Source of the DNA: Desulfovibrionaceae bacterium
Lineage (GTDB): Bacteria > Desulfobacterota > Desulfovibrionia > Desulfovibrionales > Desulfovibrionaceae
Direction: 5' to 3'
Assembly (NCBI GenBank): GCA_016932995.1
Contig: JAFGBU010000022.1
Span: 39,591-103,590, forward strand
Length of the DNA stretch: 64,000 bases
Shown: in pieces, positions 53,512 to 62,228 of the stretch
How the letters are laid out: each line of letters begins with the position of its first letter
How positions within the stretch are numbered: position 1 is the first letter of the stretch
Notes under the pieces: model-generated
Database searches by the model: none
Told to the model about the DNA's origin: nothing
Seen by the model: only the letters and a program-made list of their open reading frames with translations
Position numbers and translations under genes: made by a program

Positions 53512-53526
53512 GGAACCCTGGATTCC
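53512..53526. promoter_or_regulatory. Activator-binding palindrome, site 3
   Basis: GGAAC-N5-ATTCC, one mismatch to sites 1 and 2, 30 bp (three helical turns) from site 2, ending 4 bp after the activator stop codon. Confidence 0.55.
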
Positions 53527-53529
53527 GCT

Positions 53530-54636
<1,107 letters not shown>

Positions 54637-54728
54637 CACCTCTTCCCCACGCAGTATAAGGTATAACCGATTTCGAGCATAATCCGGCCCCTGTCAAGCA
54701 GAATTCCCGGGGCCCCGGTCGCCGGACC

Positions 54729-54757
54729 TTGCCCCCGGCCCGGGCTTGGGCTAGTCT
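54729..54757 (+). promoter_or_regulatory. Possible promoter of the nitroreductase operon
   Basis: TTGCCC (54729-54734), 17-nt spacer, TAGTCT (54752-54757), 24 nt before the ATG. Weak match. Confidence 0.4.
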
Positions 54758-54781
54758 TTCCCATTCGACCCGGAGGACGAC

Positions 54782-55297
54782 ATGGACGCCAACCCTGTGC
54801 TCAAGGCCATTGCCGAGCGCCGCAGCGTGCGCAAGTTCACGGCCGAGGCGGTCACCGACCAGGAGCTTCTGGCCGTGCTCGAGGCCGGCCGCTGGGCCCC
54901 CAGCGGCCTGAACAACCAGCCCTGGCGCTTTCTGGTCCTGAAGCCCGGCGACCCGAGGCAGAACCGCCTGGCCGGGTGCACCAAGTACGGCCACATAGTC
55001 CGGGCGGCCAGGGCGCTCATCGCCGTGGTCCTGAAAAAAAAGGAGATGTACTCCGAGATCAAGGACCGCCAGGCCGCGGGCGCGGCCGTGCAGAACATGC
55101 TCCTGGCCATCCACAGCCTGGGCCTGGGCGGGGTCTGGCTGGGCGAGATCATCGACCACCAGGACCTGGCCCTGGACGAGCTGGGCCTGGACCCGGCCGA
55201 GTACGAGCTAGAGGCGGTCATCGCCCTGGGTCGGCCGGCCCAGAAGGGCTCGTCCAGGCGCAGGGAGCTGTCCGAGCTCATCCTGGAGGCCCTGTGA
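54782..55297 (+). CDS. Nitroreductase-family flavoprotein
   Basis: 171 residues, FMN-dependent oxidoreductase of the nitroreductase superfamily. AIAERRSVRKFTAEAVTDQELLAVLEAGRWAPSGLNNQPWRFLVL holds the FMN phosphate and ring contacts; AAGAAVQNMLLAIHSLGLGGVWLGE is the dimer-interface helix. Short for the family, like the lean NfnB-type members of anaerobes. GGAGG with a 5-nt spacer precedes the ATG. First gene of a five-gene operon with coupled stop/start codons. Substrate unknown. Confidence 0.92.
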   Translation: MDANPVLKAIAERRSVRKFTAEAVTDQELLAVLEAGRWAPSGLNNQPWRFLVLKPGDPRQNRLAGCTKYGHIVRAARALIAVVLKKKEMYSEIKDRQAAGAAVQNMLLAIHSLGLGGVWLGEIIDHQDLALDELGLDPAEYELEAVIALGRPAQKGSSRRRELSELILEAL

Positions 55298-55926
55298 AGG
55301 GCATCGTCAGCTTCACCCTCGGGCCGCTCCAGACCAACTGCCACCTGGTGCGCAACCAGGACCGGGCCCTGGTCCTGGACCCGGGCGGCGAGCCGTCCGG
55401 GGTACTGGCCTTTCTAAAGGACAACTCCCTGACCCTGACCCACATCCTGAACACCCACCTGCACTGCGACCACATCTACGGCAACCGGGCCCTGGCCAGG
55501 GCCACGGGCGCGCCGATCCTGGCCAGCCCGGCGGACCGCTTCCTCCTGGAGACCCCCATAGGCCGGGGCGGAGAGATGATCGGCCTGCCCGAGGTCCAGG
55601 ACTTCGAGTTCCAGGACCTGGCCGAGGGCGAGAACGAGTTCCTGGGCCTCGCCTGCCGGGTCCTGGCCACGCCCGGCCACAGCCCGGGCAGCCTGAGCTT
55701 CTATTTCCCGCAGCTCTGCGCGGCCCTGGTCGGGGACCTGATCTTCCGGCGCTCCGTGGGCCGAACCGACTTCCCGGGCGGGGACATGGACGCGCTCAGG
55801 CGCTCGGTGCGGGAAAAGATATTCAGCCTGCCCCCGGAGACCGTGCTCTACACGGGCCACGGCCCAAAGACCACGGTGGACGAGGAAAGGCTGCACAACC
55901 CGTTCGTCAGCGGCCAAGACCTGTAG
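55294..55926 (+). CDS. Metallo-beta-lactamase-fold hydrolase (glyoxalase II-like)
   Basis: 210 residues. GTG overlaps the nitroreductase stop (GTGA), with GGAGG 4 nt upstream. The binuclear metal site is complete: THLHCDH (HxHxDH), ATPGHSPGS, LVGDLIF and YTGHGPKT. Family members hydrolyse thioesters such as S-lactoylglutathione or oxidise persulfides. The TusA-like gene next to it makes a thiol or persulfide substrate plausible but unproven. Confidence 0.9.
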   Translation: MKGIVSFTLGPLQTNCHLVRNQDRALVLDPGGEPSGVLAFLKDNSLTLTHILNTHLHCDHIYGNRALARATGAPILASPADRFLLETPIGRGGEMIGLPEVQDFEFQDLAEGENEFLGLACRVLATPGHSPGSLSFYFPQLCAALVGDLIFRRSVGRTDFPGGDMDALRRSVREKIFSLPPETVLYTGHGPKTTVDEERLHNPFVSGQDL

Positions 55927-55958
55927 GCCGAAAGGCGAAAAGGACGATCGAGGCGCGC

Positions 55959-56207
55959 GTGGAGCACCGAACCGAGACCCTGGACCTCAGGGACAAGTGC
56001 TGAGGCATAGGCCTGGAGATAGGTTTCTATCTCCGTCTTTCAAGGACCGACCAAGTGGATGTCCTGGTCTCCCGGGACAAGCTCGCCCAGTGCCGGGGGG
56101 CCGTCGAGAATCTGCCCGGCTGGACCATGGAGGCCTTGGGCCGGGACGGATACGCGCTCGCCAAATTCAGGCGCAAGACCAGGGACAATGAACAGGGGGA
56201 CCGATGA
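55959..56207 (+). CDS. TusA/SirA-like protein, candidate selenoprotein (in-frame UGA)
   Basis: An 82-residue frame interrupted by TGA at 56001-56003, right after a Cys codon. If read as selenocysteine the product is a TusA-like fold: TLDLRDKC-U-GIGLEIG at the position of the TusA Cys-Pro motif, then VDVLVSRDK, ENLPGWTMEALG and a final DGYALAKFRRK strand. The vicinal Cys14-Sec15 pair would be redox-active. Support: an 8-bp hairpin with a GU-containing loop starts exactly 11 nt after the UGA, the spacing of the E. coli fdhF SECIS; the frame runs on to a TGA that overlaps the next ATG (ATGA); a GAGG lies 5 nt before the GTG start. Alternative: a recent nonsense mutation. SelB/SelC are not in the window. 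Confidence 0.75.
56015..56034 (+). promoter_or_regulatory. Bacterial SECIS-like hairpin
   Basis: Stem GGAGATAG / CTATCTCC (8 perfect pairs) with loop GTTT; G of the closing pair plus the loop gives GGU at the apex, as in E. coli fdhF. It begins 11 nt after the in-frame TGA and lies within the coding frame. Confidence 0.75.
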
Positions 56208-56803
56208 CCAGCGACGCGGCGGCGATATTTTCCTGCAGCCACAGGGCCCAGGGCAACAGCAACGCCGCGGCCAGGCTGTTCCTCAGGGGGGTCGAGGAGG
56301 CCGGGGGCAGGGGCCACTTGATCCCGGTGCGCAACTTCAAGGTCCTGCCCTGCCGGGCCTGCCGCATCTGCGAGAAGGACCCGAAAAGCGTCTGCGTCCA
56401 AAAGGACAAGGACTACGCGCACGAGCTGTTCGAGATACTCAAGACCGCGCCCGTGGTCTTCTTCGCCTCGCCCATCTACTTCTATCACCTGCCGTCCATG
56501 TTCAAGACCCTCATCGACCGCAGCCAGAGCGTGTACGCGGCCAGGCAAAAGGGCGACCCGGAGATCGTCTCCCTGCCCGAGCGCGCCGCCCACGCCTGCC
56601 TGCTGGCCGGCCGGGCCAGGGGCGAGAGGCTCTTTGACGGCGCCCTGCTGACCCTCAAGTACTTTCTGCAAAGCTTCAACCTGTCCCTGGCCGAGCCCAT
56701 GACCATGAGGGCCGTGGAGCGCATCGGCGACCTGGAAGAGAACCAGGAGGCCTGCGCGCGCATAATCGCTCTGGGCCGGGCGGCCTGGGAGGCCGCCCGC
56801 TGA
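56204..56803 (+). CDS. NADPH-dependent FMN reductase / iron-sulfur flavoprotein-like
   Basis: 199 residues, flavodoxin-like fold: IFSCSHRAQGNSNAAARLFLRGVEEAG is the FMN phosphate loop and VVFFASPIYFYHLPSMFKTLIDRS the second flavin-binding region. The segment VLPCRACRICEKDPKSVCVQKDK carries four cysteines in the spot where iron-sulfur flavoproteins bind a [4Fe-4S] cluster. The ATG overlaps the stop of the TusA-like gene, which argues that ribosomes do read through the UGA of that gene. Confidence 0.9.
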   Translation: MTSDAAAIFSCSHRAQGNSNAAARLFLRGVEEAGGRGHLIPVRNFKVLPCRACRICEKDPKSVCVQKDKDYAHELFEILKTAPVVFFASPIYFYHLPSMFKTLIDRSQSVYAARQKGDPEIVSLPERAAHACLLAGRARGERLFDGALLTLKYFLQSFNLSLAEPMTMRAVERIGDLEENQEACARIIALGRAAWEAAR

Positions 56804-56807
56804 GGCC

Positions 56808-57569
56808 GTGGCCCCGCAGCCCGAACCGAAGCGCGGACGCGCGCAGGGGATCGGGGTCTGGCTTGCGTCCGGACGCTGCCGGGTCTGCGGCCTGGCCCTC
56901 GGGCCGGGTTCGGGGCCGCTGTGTCCGGCCTGCGCCCAGGACCTGGCCCCGCGCCTGGGCGGCTTCTGTCCGGGCTGCGGGGCGATGTGCGCGGACGCAA
57001 CCCAGCCGCCGACCCTGTGCGGGGACTGCCGCCTGAACCCCAGGCCCTGGGCCGGGCTCATGTTTCACAGCGCCTACTCCGGGGCCATGCGCGAGCTGAT
57101 CCTGGCCTACAAGTTCAAGGCCCGGTTGGGCCTGGGCGGGCTTCTCCAGAAATTCGCGCTGGCCGCGCTCAAAAAAGGCGGGGCCAAGACCCCGGAGGCC
57201 ATCGTGCCCGTGCCCCTGCACCGCTCAAGGCTCGCCTGGCGGGGCTACAACCAGAGCCTGGAGCTCTGCCGGCTCATGGCCAGGCGCACGGGCCGACCCA
57301 TCCTCAACCGGGCCCTTGAACGCATCCGCAGCACCCCGCCCCAGATCAGCCTGCCCGCGAACGAACGCAGGAGGAACATCCACGGCGCGTTCCTCGCCCG
57401 GCCGGAGATCATCCAGGGCAGGAGCGTGCTGCTGGTGGACGACGTCATGACCACCGGCGCGACCCTGGAGGAGTGCGCGCGCAGCCTGAAAAAGGCCGGG
57501 GCCGCGCGGATCACTGTCCTGGTCCTGGCCAGGACCGCCGGGCCGGACCAGGACGGACCCGGGGCCTGA
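56808..57569 (+). CDS. comF: ComF-family phosphoribosyltransferase-like protein
   Basis: 253 residues. N-terminal zinc-ribbon-like cysteines (CRVCGLAL, LCPACAQDL, CPGCGAMC, LCGDCRL) are followed by a phosphoribosyltransferase fold with VLLVDDVMTTGATLEECARSLKKAG as PRPP-binding motif and VPVPLHRSRLAWRGYNQSLELC. ComF proteins take part in DNA uptake in transformable bacteria, but they are widespread and their reaction is unknown. GTG start 4 nt after the flavoprotein stop, last gene of the operon. Confidence 0.93.
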   Translation: MAPQPEPKRGRAQGIGVWLASGRCRVCGLALGPGSGPLCPACAQDLAPRLGGFCPGCGAMCADATQPPTLCGDCRLNPRPWAGLMFHSAYSGAMRELILAYKFKARLGLGGLLQKFALAALKKGGAKTPEAIVPVPLHRSRLAWRGYNQSLELCRLMARRTGRPILNRALERIRSTPPQISLPANERRRNIHGAFLARPEIIQGRSVLLVDDVMTTGATLEECARSLKKAGAARITVLVLARTAGPDQDGPGA

Positions 57570-57598
57570 GGGGTGAAAAAAAAATCGCGGCCGGGACC

Positions 57599-57628
57599 TT
57601 GACTTTTCACCCGATTTGCGGCTAGCTT
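57599..57628 (+). promoter_or_regulatory. Promoter of rplU-rpmA
   Basis: TTGACT (57599-57604), 18-nt spacer, TAGCTT (57623-57628), about 28 nt before the rplU ATG. It lies inside a 9-bp inverted repeat GGGTGAAAA / TTTTCACCC (57571-57612), which might serve both as comF 3' hairpin and operator. Confidence 0.6.
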
Positions 57629-57656
57629 CCCCCTTCCCACAGGACGGAGGTTAAAG

Positions 57657-57968
57657 ATGTTCGCTATAATTGAGACCGGCGGCAAGCAGTTCCGCGTGGA
57701 ACAGGGCCTTGAGCTCGACGTGGACCTCTTGAACGCCGAGCCCGGCGAGACCGTGACCGTGGACAAGGTCCTTCTGGTGGACGACAAGGGCAAGACCAGC
57801 ATCGGCGAGCCCTATGTCCAGGGCGCAAAGGTCGACTGCGAGGTCCTCGGTCATCTCAGAGGCAAGAAGATAATCGTCTTTCACAAGCGGCGGCGCAACG
57901 ACTACCAGAAGAAGCAGGGCCACCGCCAGGACTTCACCAGGATCAAGGTCAAGTCCATCCAGGCCTAG
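57657..57968 (+). CDS. rplU: 50S ribosomal protein L21
   Basis: 103 residues, complete: MFAIIETGGKQFRVEQGLELDVDLL and FHKRRRNDYQKKQGHRQDFTRIKV are the invariant L21 blocks. GGAGG with 6-nt spacer. Forms the usual rplU-rpmA pair. Confidence 0.98.
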   Translation: MFAIIETGGKQFRVEQGLELDVDLLNAEPGETVTVDKVLLVDDKGKTSIGEPYVQGAKVDCEVLGHLRGKKIIVFHKRRRNDYQKKQGHRQDFTRIKVKSIQA

Positions 57969-57986
57969 GGCCTGAAGGAGGCAGAC

Positions 57987-58256
57987 ATGGCGCACAAGAA
58001 GGCCGCCGGAAGCTCCAGGAACGGCAGGGACAGCGCCGGACAGAGGCGCGGGGTGAAGCGCTACGACGGGCAAAAGGTCCTGGCCGGGAGCATCCTGGTC
58101 CGCCAGCTGGGCACCAAGATACACCCCGGCCGCAACGTCGGCGTGGGCAGGGACTGGACCCTGTTCGCGCTGTCCGACGGCGCGGTCAAGTTCGAGAAGT
58201 TCACGCGCAAGAAAAAGACCCTGACCAGGGTGCACATCATCCCGGCCCAGGCCTAG
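57987..58256 (+). CDS. rpmA: 50S ribosomal protein L27
   Basis: 89 residues beginning [29 protein letters not shown]; the N-terminal tail reaches the peptidyl-transferase centre. It lacks the short cleaved extension found in Firmicutes. GAAGGAG lies upstream of the ATG, 18 nt after rplU. Confidence 0.98.
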   Translation: MAHKKAAGSSRNGRDSAGQRRGVKRYDGQKVLAGSILVRQLGTKIHPGRNVGVGRDWTLFALSDGAVKFEKFTRKKKTLTRVHIIPAQA

Positions 58257-58280
58257 CAGCCGGCCGAAGCGATCCATCTC

Positions 58281-58312
58281 GGGGCAGGGGCGAATCGCCC
58301 CTGCCCCTTTTT
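58281..58312 (+). terminator. Rho-independent terminator after rpmA
   Basis: 11-bp perfect stem GGGGCAGGGGC / GCCCCTGCCCC, loop GAATC, followed by TTTTT. Confidence 0.95.
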
Positions 58313-58331
58313 CGTGGGGCCCTGGGCCCGC

Positions 58332-58360
58332 TTGCCATGCCCGGGGCCGGGCCGTAATAC
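58332..58360 (+). promoter_or_regulatory. Promoter of obgE
   Basis: TTGCCA (58332-58337), 17-nt spacer, TAATAC (58355-58360), 71 nt before the ATG. Confidence 0.6.
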
Positions 58361-58431
58361 TTCTTGAAACGGCGCGCAGGCGGACGGCCCGACAGGGTCC
58401 CGGGCGCGGCTCCGAAAGCCCAAGGAAGGCC

Positions 58432-59445
58432 ATGAGATTCGTTGACCAGGCGAGCATCACCGTGCGCTCGGGCAAGGGCGGCAACGGCTGCGCCTCGTTC
58501 CGCAGGGAGCGCTTCATCCCCAAGGGCGGCCCTGACGGCGGGGACGGCGGAAAGGGCGGCGACCTGGTCCTGCGGGCCTCGGGCAAGCTCCTGACCCTCT
58601 ACGACCTGCGGCTGAAAAAGGTCTACGCGGCCAAAAACGGCCAGCCGGGCATGGGCAAGGACCGCTACGGCAAGAACGCCGAGGACCTGGTCCTGGACCT
58701 GCCGGTCGGCACCCAGGTCTTCGAGCTGAACGAGGACGGCGGCCGGACCCTGGTCGCGGACCTCGTCCTGCCGGGCCAGACCTGGACCGCCTGCCAAGGC
58801 GGCCGGGGCGGCCGGGGGAACATCCACTTCAAGTCGTCCACCAACCGCACCCCGCGCTTTTCCGAGCCCGGCTCGCCGGGCCAGGAAAAACAGCTCCGCC
58901 TGGAGCTCAAGGTCCTGGCCGACGTGGGGCTTTTGGGCCTGCCCAACGCGGGCAAGTCCACCCTGCTCGCGGCCGTGTCCGCGGCCCGGCCCAAGGTCGC
59001 GGCCTACCCGTTCACCACGCTCAGGCCCCACCTGGGCGTGCTCCAGAACCAGGCCGGGGACAGGCTGGTCATGGCCGACATCCCCGGGCTCATCGAGGGC
59101 GCGAGCCAGGGACAGGGCCTGGGCCACGACTTTTTGAAGCACCTGGAGCGGACCAGGCTTCTGGTCCACATCCAGAGCTGCGAGGACGCAAACGAGGCAG
59201 ACCCCTTTGCCGGGTTCGCCCTGCTCAACGAGGAGCTGGCCCGCTTCGACCCGGACCTGGCCCGAAAGCCCCAGGTGCTCGCGATCAACAAGATCGACCT
59301 GCTGGACCGAGCCGGGCTCGACGGCCTGCGCCGAAAGGCCCGGGACAGGGGCCTTTCGGTCCTGTTCATCTCGGCCTTGCGCGGCGACGGGCTCCACGAC
59401 CTGGTCGCCGAGATCTGGCGGCGCCTGGCCGACACTGCCCCCTGA
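58432..59445 (+). CDS. obgE: Obg-family GTPase
   Basis: 337 residues. The glycine-rich Obg fold (SITVRSGKGGNGCASFRRERFIPKGGPDGGDGGKGGD) is followed by the G domain with GLPNAGKST, DIPGLIEGA and NKIDLL. It lacks the C-terminal OCT domain of Bacillus Obg, as in E. coli-length proteins. Obg acts in 50S assembly and (p)ppGpp-linked growth control. Located after rplU-rpmA as in most bacteria but behind a strong terminator with its own promoter. Confidence 0.97.
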   Translation: MRFVDQASITVRSGKGGNGCASFRRERFIPKGGPDGGDGGKGGDLVLRASGKLLTLYDLRLKKVYAAKNGQPGMGKDRYGKNAEDLVLDLPVGTQVFELNEDGGRTLVADLVLPGQTWTACQGGRGGRGNIHFKSSTNRTPRFSEPGSPGQEKQLRLELKVLADVGLLGLPNAGKSTLLAAVSAARPKVAAYPFTTLRPHLGVLQNQAGDRLVMADIPGLIEGASQGQGLGHDFLKHLERTRLLVHIQSCEDANEADPFAGFALLNEELARFDPDLARKPQVLAINKIDLLDRAGLDGLRRKARDRGLSVLFISALRGDGLHDLVAEIWRRLADTAP

Positions 59446-59454
59446 ACTCGGCTG

Positions 59455-59484
59455 TTGCGCAACCGCCGCGACATGACTTATGTA
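59455..59484 (+). promoter_or_regulatory. Possible promoter of proB
   Basis: TTGCGC (59455-59460) and TATGTA (59479-59484), 18-nt spacer. The predicted start point would fall on or next to the proB ATG at 59492. Confidence 0.35.
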
Positions 59485-59491
59485 ACCGCCC

Positions 59492-60652
59492 ATGGACGCT
59501 GAGACTCGGCAAAAGGTCCTCGGGCTCTTGAACTCGGCCGCCCGGCTGGTGGTCAAGGTGGGCAGCGCGGTCCTGACCACGGACACCGGCCTGGACCGCG
59601 AGGCCGTGGAACGCCTGGCCCGGGACCTGGCCGCGGTCCACGACCGGGGCCTGGACGTGGTCCTGGTGACCTCCGGGGCCGTGGCCGCGGGCCGCAAGGC
59701 GCTCAGCGAAAGGCTGGGCCTCGTCGGCGTGGCCGAGGACCTGCCCGGCAAGCAGGCCGCCTCGGCCATCGGCCAGGGCCGGTTGATGCACGAGTACGAC
59801 CAGGCCCTGGCCGGCCTGGGCAAGGTCTCGGCCCAGATACTCCTGACCCGGGAGGGGCTGAAGAACCGGACCAGGTTCCTGAACGCCAGAAACACCCTGA
59901 GCAGGCTTTTGTCCTGGCGGGTGATCCCGATAATCAACGAGAACGACACCGTGGCCGTGGAGGAGCTGACCTTCGGGGACAACGACACCCTGGCCAGCCT
60001 GACCGTGGACCTCGTGGGCGCGGACATCCTGATCAACCTGACCTCGGCCGGGGGCGTGTTCGAGCGCAACCCCGGGCTCGATCCCGCAGCCGGGCTGCTG
60101 CCGGTGATCACCGACATCGCGGGCCTGGACATCGACGCCCTGTGCCAGGGCAAGACCTCGACCGGCAGCGGGGGCATGCGCTCCAAGCTCCTGGCCGCCA
60201 GGCGCGTGGCCCAGCTGGGCGTGCCCACGCTGATCGCCTCCGGCAGAGGCGGCCCCGGGCTGACGGCCATCCTGGACGGCGAACAGGCCGGGACCTGGAT
60301 ACTGCCCGAGGAGCGCGTGGTTTCCCACCGCAAGTTCTGGCTCGCCTACCACGCCGAGCCCGCGGGCGACGTCTGGGTCGACGACGGCGCGGCCAGGGCC
60401 CTGGAAAACAAGGGCAAGAGCCTCCTGCCCATCGGCGTGAGCCGGGTTGAGGGCCGGTTCGGGCCCGGCGACCTGGTGCGCATAAAGGCCCAAAACGGCC
60501 GGACCGTCGGGGTCGGGCTGTCCAACTACTCGGCCGAGGACCTGGACAGGATCAAGGGCAAGAAGACCTCGGAGATCGCGGACATCCTGGGCCGGGACGC
60601 CTACGCCGAGGCCGTGCACCGGGACAACCTGCTCCTGGACCCGGCCATCTAG
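59492..60652 (+). CDS. proB: Glutamate 5-kinase
   Basis: 386 residues, first step of proline synthesis from glutamate. The amino acid kinase domain shows VVKVGSAVLT, VLVTSGAVAAGRKAL and PIINENDTVAVEELTFGDNDTLASLTV. The C-terminal ~110 residues are a PUA domain (GDVWVDDGAARALENKGKSLLPIGV). There is no ribosome-binding site before the ATG, so the message may be leaderless. It follows obgE as in many bacteria. Confidence 0.96.
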   Translation: MDAETRQKVLGLLNSAARLVVKVGSAVLTTDTGLDREAVERLARDLAAVHDRGLDVVLVTSGAVAAGRKALSERLGLVGVAEDLPGKQAASAIGQGRLMHEYDQALAGLGKVSAQILLTREGLKNRTRFLNARNTLSRLLSWRVIPIINENDTVAVEELTFGDNDTLASLTVDLVGADILINLTSAGGVFERNPGLDPAAGLLPVITDIAGLDIDALCQGKTSTGSGGMRSKLLAARRVAQLGVPTLIASGRGGPGLTAILDGEQAGTWILPEERVVSHRKFWLAYHAEPAGDVWVDDGAARALENKGKSLLPIGVSRVEGRFGPGDLVRIKAQNGRTVGVGLSNYSAEDLDRIKGKKTSEIADILGRDAYAEAVHRDNLLLDPAI

Positions 60653-60747
60653 CCCGCGGCCGCAAACACATCGACATGTCGAGCAACAGGCATTCGGGCC
60701 CGGGCCGGGACCGGCGCGCCGCGCGGGCACAGGGTTAGGCAAGGGCC

Positions 60748-61971
60748 TTGCGCAGCCTGTACCTGGACAAGAACCTCAGGATCGTCTTCGGGGTCACGCT
60801 CATGGTCATCATGAGCGTGTCCAGCATCATCCCGGTGCTGCCCTCGGTCATGACCCAGCTCGGCCTTGGGCCGGACACCGTGGGCTGGGTGATCACCGCG
60901 TTCACCCTGCCGGGCGTGCTCATGGCCCCGGCCGCCGGGATACTGGCCGACCGCTACGGCCGCAAAACGGTGCTCATCCCCTCGCTGTTCGTCTTCGGGA
61001 TCTTCGGCTCGGCCTGCTTCTTCGCCCCGGACCTGAAAAGCCTGCTGGTCCTGCGCTTCCTGCAGGGCGTGGGCGCGGGGCCCCTGGGCGTGCTCAACTA
61101 CACGATCATCGGCGACCTGTTCCAGGGCCGGGAGCGGGCCGCGGCCATGGGCTACAACGCCGGGGCGCTGTCCATGGGCACGGCCCTGTTCCCGGCCGTG
61201 GGCGGGCTGCTCGCGCTCATCGGCTGGCGCTGGCCCTTTCTGCTCCCGATCACGGCCATACCCCTGGGCCTGCTGGCGGCCGCAAGGCTCCGGGCCCCGG
61301 ACCCCGAGCCGGACCCGGACCTGGGCAAATACTTCAAAGAGGCCTTAAAGGGCATGCTCGATAAAAAGGTCCTGGTCCTGTACTGCGTGACCTTCTTGAC
61401 CTTTCTCATCCTCTACGGGCCGGTGATCACCTACCTGCCGGTGCTCATGGACCACAGGTTCGGGGCCTCGCCCCTGGCCATAGGCGCGGTCATCTCCTCC
61501 TCCAGCCTGCTGACCGCCCTGGCCGCGTCCCAGCTCGGCAGGCTCTCGCGCAGATTCCCCATGCGCGCACTGCTCTTGTGCTCGTTTGCGCTCTACGGCC
61601 TGGCCATGCTCCTCTTGCCGCTCGCCAGCGGGCTGTGGCTGTGCGTTCCCCCGATCCTGCTCTTCGGCCTGGCCATGGGCCTGAACGTGCCCACGGTCCT
61701 GACCCTGCTCTCGGGCCTGGCGCCCATGGAGCACAGGGCCGCGTTTTTGTCGGTCAACGGCATGGTCCTGCGCCTGAGCCAGACCATCGCCCCCCTGCTC
61801 ATGGGCGCGGTCTACGCCCTGGCCGGCCTGCGCGCCGTGTACTACGCCGGGGCGGGCCTGGCCGCGGCCATGCTGGCCCTGGGGGTCTTTGCCCTGGCCG
61901 GGGGCCGGGCCGGGCCGGAAGCCGAGGATTTCGTTCGCAGGCCTAATGATTCCGATCCCAACGTCCGATAA
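60748..61971 (+). CDS. MFS transporter, DHA1 drug:H+ antiporter type
   Basis: 407 residues, twelve membrane helices. The loop motif A AGILADRYGRKTVLIPS and motif C-like GYNAGALSMGTALFPAVGGLLALIGWRWPF mark the 12-helix DHA1 group. TTG is the only start between an in-frame TAG and the first helix, with AAGG close by. Substrate cannot be told; local context (proB, argB) gives no clear hint. Confidence 0.9.
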   Translation: MRSLYLDKNLRIVFGVTLMVIMSVSSIIPVLPSVMTQLGLGPDTVGWVITAFTLPGVLMAPAAGILADRYGRKTVLIPSLFVFGIFGSACFFAPDLKSLLVLRFLQGVGAGPLGVLNYTIIGDLFQGRERAAAMGYNAGALSMGTALFPAVGGLLALIGWRWPFLLPITAIPLGLLAAARLRAPDPEPDPDLGKYFKEALKGMLDKKVLVLYCVTFLTFLILYGPVITYLPVLMDHRFGASPLAIGAVISSSSLLTALAASQLGRLSRRFPMRALLLCSFALYGLAMLLLPLASGLWLCVPPILLFGLAMGLNVPTVLTLLSGLAPMEHRAAFLSVNGMVLRLSQTIAPLLMGAVYALAGLRAVYYAGAGLAAAMLALGVFALAGGRAGPEAEDFVRRPNDSDPNVR

Positions 61972-61992
61972 GGAGGTCGGAGGACACGAGCC

Positions 61993-62142
61993 ATGAGCGG
62001 ACTGCGCTCCCGCATGCAGCACAGCCTGAACCCCCTGCACCTGTATTGCAGACTGCGCAGCCTGGGCCTGGCCGCGGCCAAGGCCCAGCGCATGTGCTCG
62101 TTCTACGAACGCCTGTTCTACCGCCCCATGTTCTGGGCCTGA
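61993..62142 (+). CDS. Small protein, 49 residues
   Basis: ATG with GGAGG 9 nt ahead, preceded by AAGGAGG 8 nt earlier. The product MSGLRSRMQHSLNPLHLYCRLRSL... is basic and amphipathic, with a C-terminal aromatic stretch RLFYRPMFWA and two cysteines. No known family recognised. It lies 21 nt after the MFS gene on the same strand, before the argB promoter. Codon use matches the surroundings (no TTA, CTA or TCA). Confidence 0.65.
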   Translation: MSGLRSRMQHSLNPLHLYCRLRSLGLAAAKAQRMCSFYERLFYRPMFWA

Positions 62143-62162
62143 GCCCATGACCCGGGCCGCTG

Positions 62163-62191
62163 TTGACAGCGCCGCCCGCTTGAACCAATAT
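62163..62191 (+). promoter_or_regulatory. Promoter of argB
   Basis: TTGACA (62163-62168), 17-nt spacer, CAATAT (62186-62191), 37 nt before the ATG. Perfect -35, weak -10. Confidence 0.5.
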
Positions 62192-62228
62192 CGCTCCGCC
62201 GGATCACTCCCAAGCCCGAGGAGCGCGC

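Noticed and set aside
56001..56003. Stop codon making the TusA-like gene a pseudogene
   Set aside because: Considered, but the correctly spaced hairpin, the Cys-stop context, the intact downstream frame and the ATGA junction fit selenocysteine better. It remains the main alternative.
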